DNA of 64,000 bases from DASSUW01 sp963844405 (lineage in GTDB: Bacteria; Actinomycetota; Thermoleophilia; Solirubrobacterales; Solirubrobacteraceae). The DNA lies in the NCBI GenBank assembly GCA_963844405.1, contig CAWJNZ010000007.1:806001-870000 (forward strand), written 5' to 3'. A program made the position numbers and the translations under genes. The notes under the pieces were generated by a model. The model was not told where the DNA came from and did no database searches. It saw only the letters and a program-made list of their open reading frames with translations. Shown in pieces: positions 61,689 through 64,000 of the stretch (the first letter of the stretch is position 1; the number at the start of each line of letters is the position of its first letter).

Positions 61689-62266
61689 GCGCGGCGGCGC
61701 ACGCGGCTCTCGCGCCGCCGGCGACCGGCGCGCACGCCCGGCGCGGTCGTCGCCGGATGCGAGCATGTCCATTCGAGGGCGACCGGGAGCGCGCGCGACC
61801 GTCGGCGCAGCAGCCGCTCCCGCAGCCGGTAGGTGCCGTCCGGCGGGCGGATGTCGTTGATCACGTATCGGCCGTCGTCGTCGTGGTCGGCCCAGATGAG
61901 GAACCGCGGGATGCCTCGCTCGCCCGCGTCGCGCCGGCCGTCGAGCCGGCCGGACCTCGCGCAGCCGGTGTCCGGGTCGGCTCGGGTGGTCGTCCAGCGC
62001 CGGATGAGCACGACGGCGGCGGTCCCCTGCGACACGTACGCGATCTGGAGGTCGCCCGTGCGGCGACACGGGATCCGCGCGTGGCCGTTGTCCCAGATCC
62101 GGTCGTCGTGGTTGAGCTCGAAGGTGAGGAACGACGTGCCGGACGAGGGGTCGTCAACTCCCAGTCGCCCGGCTCCGTCTCGCGGCTGCCGCCGGCGAAC
62201 GCCGTGTCCGCATCGTTCGCGTCCGAGTGCCGCGACCACCGCCAGGACCGCCGCGCGCTGCCGCAC
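61689..62266 (-). pseudogene. Damaged secreted-protein gene, unknown function
   Basis: It opens MRQRAAVLAVVAALG, like a signal peptide, then shifts: SDANDADTAFAGGSRETEPG is readable in another frame and LTFELNHDDRIWDNGHARIP back in the first. Two compensating indels near 62160 and 62220 explain this. The middle (LIRRWTTTRADPDTGCARSG; FLIWADHDDDGRYVINDIRP) looks like an extracellular beta-rich domain with Asp-rich loops. The frame continues past the stop of the phospholipase D gene without a natural stop, so the C terminus is uncertain. No family recognised. Confidence 0.4.
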
Positions 62267-62310
62267 GGCACGACGCTACCCGGGTTGCGAACGATCGCGC
62301 AAACGAGGAA

Positions 62311-62333
62311 AGAGGGCCCCACCCGGGCCCTCT
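62311..62333. terminator. Hairpin AGAGGGCCC / GGGCCCTCT
   Basis: Nine-base perfect stem with loop CACCC in the 180-base gap between the damaged gene and asd. A bidirectional terminator is likely; only a weak T run (TCTTAT) follows on the plus strand. Confidence 0.65.
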
Positions 62334-62394
62334 TATCGCTCGTTCGATCGGCGTACCCCAGTCCGCCCCAGCAAACTCGCACGGCGTTGGATTC

Positions 62395-62412
62395 CCCGCC
62401 CCCGGGGGCGGG
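62395..62412 (-). terminator. GC palindrome after asd
   Basis: CCCGCCCCC/GGGGGCGGG, an 18-base perfect palindrome, 34 bases past the asd stop on the minus strand. Probably part of the asd terminator region together with the hairpin at 62311. Confidence 0.5.
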
Positions 62413-62446
62413 AAACCTTCTCTTGCTCAGACCGGCCTGGGGCGGA

Positions 62447-63448
62447 TCATCGAAGGGCTGGAACCCTGACGAGGTTCCGCTCGTGCAGGACCTCGGCGAT
62501 CTGGACCGCGTTGGTGGCGGCGCCCTTGAGCAGGTTGTCGGAGACCACCCACAGGCACAGCCCGCGCTCGTGCGAGGGGTCGCGCCGCAGGCGGCCGACG
62601 AACACGTCGTCGCGCCCGGCCGAGCTGAGCGCGGTCGGATAGGGATCGACCATCGTCAGGCCGGGCATCCCGGAGAGCAGCTCGCGTGCCTCCTCGACCT
62701 CGAGCGGCTCGCGCGTCTGCAGCGTCACCGACTCCGAGTGGCAGTTGCGGACGGGCACGCGCGCGCAGGTCACGTTGATCGCGATCTCCTCGTCGCCGAG
62801 GATCTTGCGCGTCTCGAACATCATCTTCCGCTCTTCGTCGGTGTGGTCGTCGACGAAGTTGCCGGCGCCGCCCAGCACGTTGAACGCGATCAGGTGCGGA
62901 TAGACCTGGGGCGGCGGCGGGTCCTGGCCGTGGAGCACGGCGTGGGTCTGCGTGTCGAGCTCCTCGACGGCCTTGAACCCCGTGCCGGAGACCGACTGGT
63001 AGGTGGAGACGATCAGGCGCTCGATCCCGGCGGCGTCGTGGATCGGCTTGAGCGCCACCATCAGCTGCATCGTCGAGCAGTTCGGGTTGGCGATCAGGCC
63101 CTTGTGGTCCTCGAGCGCGTCCGGGTTGACCTCGGCGACCACGAGCGGCACCTCGGGGTCGCGCCGCCACTTGGACGAGTTGTCGACCACGACGGCGCCG
63201 GCGTCGACGAAGCGCGGCGCCCACTCGCCGGAGGTGCTGCCGCCGGCGGAGAAGATCGCCAGGTCGAAGCCCTGGATCGTGTCGTCGTTGAGCGGCTGCA
63301 CGATCGCGCCGTCGAGCTCGCGGCCGGCGGAGCGCTCGGAGGCGAACGGCACGACCTCGGAGGCGGGGAAGCTGCGCTCGCGCAGCTTCCGGCGCATGAC
63401 GGTCCCGACGGCGCCGGTGGCTCCGACAACGGCAACGCGATAGCTCAT
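62447..63448 (-). CDS. asd: Aspartate-semialdehyde dehydrogenase
   Basis: 333 residues. NADP-binding VAVVGATGAVGTVMRRKL, FSAGGSTSGEWAPRFVDAGA, the catalytic Cys in ANPNCSTMQLMVALKPIHD, the second-shell STYQSVSGTGFKAVEEL and VGRLRRDPSHERGLCLWVVS (with the active-site His). It makes aspartate semialdehyde for lysine, diaminopimelate, methionine and threonine. ATG 63448 overlaps the lysC stop (ATGA), giving lysC-asd. Confidence 0.96.
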   Translation of the reverse strand: MSYRVAVVGATGAVGTVMRRKLRERSFPASEVVPFASERSAGRELDGAIVQPLNDDTIQGFDLAIFSAGGSTSGEWAPRFVDAGAVVVDNSSKWRRDPEVPLVVAEVNPDALEDHKGLIANPNCSTMQLMVALKPIHDAAGIERLIVSTYQSVSGTGFKAVEELDTQTHAVLHGQDPPPPQVYPHLIAFNVLGGAGNFVDDHTDEERKMMFETRKILGDEEIAINVTCARVPVRNCHSESVTLQTREPLEVEEARELLSGMPGLTMVDPYPTALSSAGRDDVFVGRLRRDPSHERGLCLWVVSDNLLKGAATNAVQIAEVLHERNLVRVPALR

Positions 63449-64000
63449 CTGGCGGCTCCGAAGGGATGCTCGGCCTCGACCTGGTCGGCGCCCAGCTCGA
63501 AGGCGGTGTGGAGCGCGCGGACGGCACGGTCGACGGCCTCGCCGGCCACCACGCACGAGATCTTGATCGGGGAGGTCGAGATCATCTCGATGTTGATCTC
63601 CTCGTCGCCGAGGGTGGAGAACACCTTGGCGGCGACGCCGGGGTGGGTCTTCATTCCCGCGCCGACGACGGACACCTTCCCCATCTCGGGGTCCTCGGCG
63701 ACGGCGCGGATGCCCTGCTCGGCGACGACCGGCTGAAGCGCGTCGTGGGCCTCGCGCAGGTCGCTGCGGGGCACGGTGAACGACATGTCGGCCGACGCGC
63801 CCTCGGAGACGGGCTCGTTCTGGATGATCATGTCGACGTTGACGTTGGCGTCGGCCAGCGCCGTGAAGATGCGGCCCGCGACGCCCGGGTTGTCGGGGAC
63901 GCCGAGCAGCGTCACTCGCGCCTCGTCGCGCGAGTGGGTGACGGCGGTGATCAGCGGGCGTTCCATGGTCTCTTCTTCTCCGACAACGAAGGTACCGGGC
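63445..64000 (-). CDS. lysC: Aspartate kinase, C-terminal regulatory part (partial, runs off window)
   Basis: About 185 codons visible. The frame continues through position 64000 (PGTFVVGEEETMERPLITAV), so the kinase domain lies outside the window. Two ACT domains are seen: VTLLGVPDNPGVAGRIFTAL, VDMIIQNEP and ADMSFTVPRSDL; then MGKVSVVGAGMKTHPGVAAK, STSPIKISCVV and the C-terminal AVRALHTAFEL. These bind lysine and/or threonine for feedback control. An internal ATG (63966) corresponds to where some actinobacteria start a separate beta subunit. Overlaps asd by four bases. Confidence 0.93.
   Translation of the reverse strand, partial: PGTFVVGEEETMERPLITAVTHSRDEARVTLLGVPDNPGVAGRIFTALADANVNVDMIIQNEPVSEGASADMSFTVPRSDLREAHDALQPVVAEQGIRAVAEDPEMGKVSVVGAGMKTHPGVAAKVFSTLGDEEINIEMISTSPIKISCVVAGEAVDRAVRALHTAFELGADQVEAEHPFGAAR

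Overview
The window is very GC-rich (about 70% or more), nearly gap-free and full of GTG starts and 4-base ATGA/GTGA overlaps. Gene content (PucR regulator, Eis-type acetyltransferase, LCP protein, drrAB, two-subunit acyl-CoA dehydrogenase, DUF4235, MbcA-like domain) points to an Actinomycetota chromosome. A deep-branching, soil-type lineage such as Solirubrobacterales/Thermoleophilia is my best guess, from gene style rather than from a marker gene search.

Layout. 1-5 kb: the 5' part of a frameshifted secreted GH2 glycosidase, two unknown genes, DUF4235, and a secreted CocE/S15-type hydrolase coupled to an MbcA-like protein. 4.9-7.5 kb: glmU-prs operon and tRNA-Gln(TTG). 7.5-13.4 kb: methyltransferase, SpoIVB-type S55 peptidase, MTAP/PNP, Eis-like GNAT, PucR regulator. 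13.5-20.2 kb: a minus-strand housekeeping run (M23 peptidase with a nested tautomerase, metG, tatD, rsmA, ispE, a DedA-PAP2 fusion). 20.2-21.9 kb: a small degraded patch with direct repeats and stacked hairpins, then an ECF-type sigma factor. 21.9-31.6 kb: rsmI, ROK kinase, LCP protein, CHRD protein, acyl-CoA dehydrogenase pair, DMT permease, FmdB protein, glyS and a ferritin-like/SCP2 fusion. 31.6-37.2 kb: an accessory block (cupredoxin fragment, STAND-WD40 NTPase, SIR2-like protein, TIG-domain membrane protein) in which every gene carries at least one frameshift. 37.3-44.9 kb: drrAB, PGPGW protein, lon-hsp20, EAL protein, MBL hydrolase. 45-52.7 kb: polytopic membrane protein, small Cys-rich protein, SDR-SRPBCC pair, DNA-binding protein, mdh-icd, site-2 protease. 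52.7-56.7 kb: an intact SLOG - SLATT(DUF4231) - TIR/WD40 operon. 56.7-64 kb: sdhA-sdhB-sdhE, a phospholipase D family protein, a damaged secreted gene, and asd-lysC running off the edge.

Main biological point. The window holds two three-gene loci built from parts of nucleotide-signalling immunity. The intact one (52660-56659) pairs a TRPM-like SLOG nucleotide sensor, a two-helix SLATT pore-type protein and a membrane-anchored TIR-WD40 protein that keeps the putative catalytic glutamate. This suggests that WD40 sensing activates TIR NAD+ cleavage, the product is read by SLOG, and the SLATT pore opens. The second (31844-37225) pairs a SIR2-like NADase domain with a STAND-WD40 sensor and a four-helix TIG membrane protein, but is riddled with indels. 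Core genes over roughly 30 kb show no frameshift, whereas accessory genes do. This argues for decay rather than uniform sequencing error, although the reads would have to confirm it.
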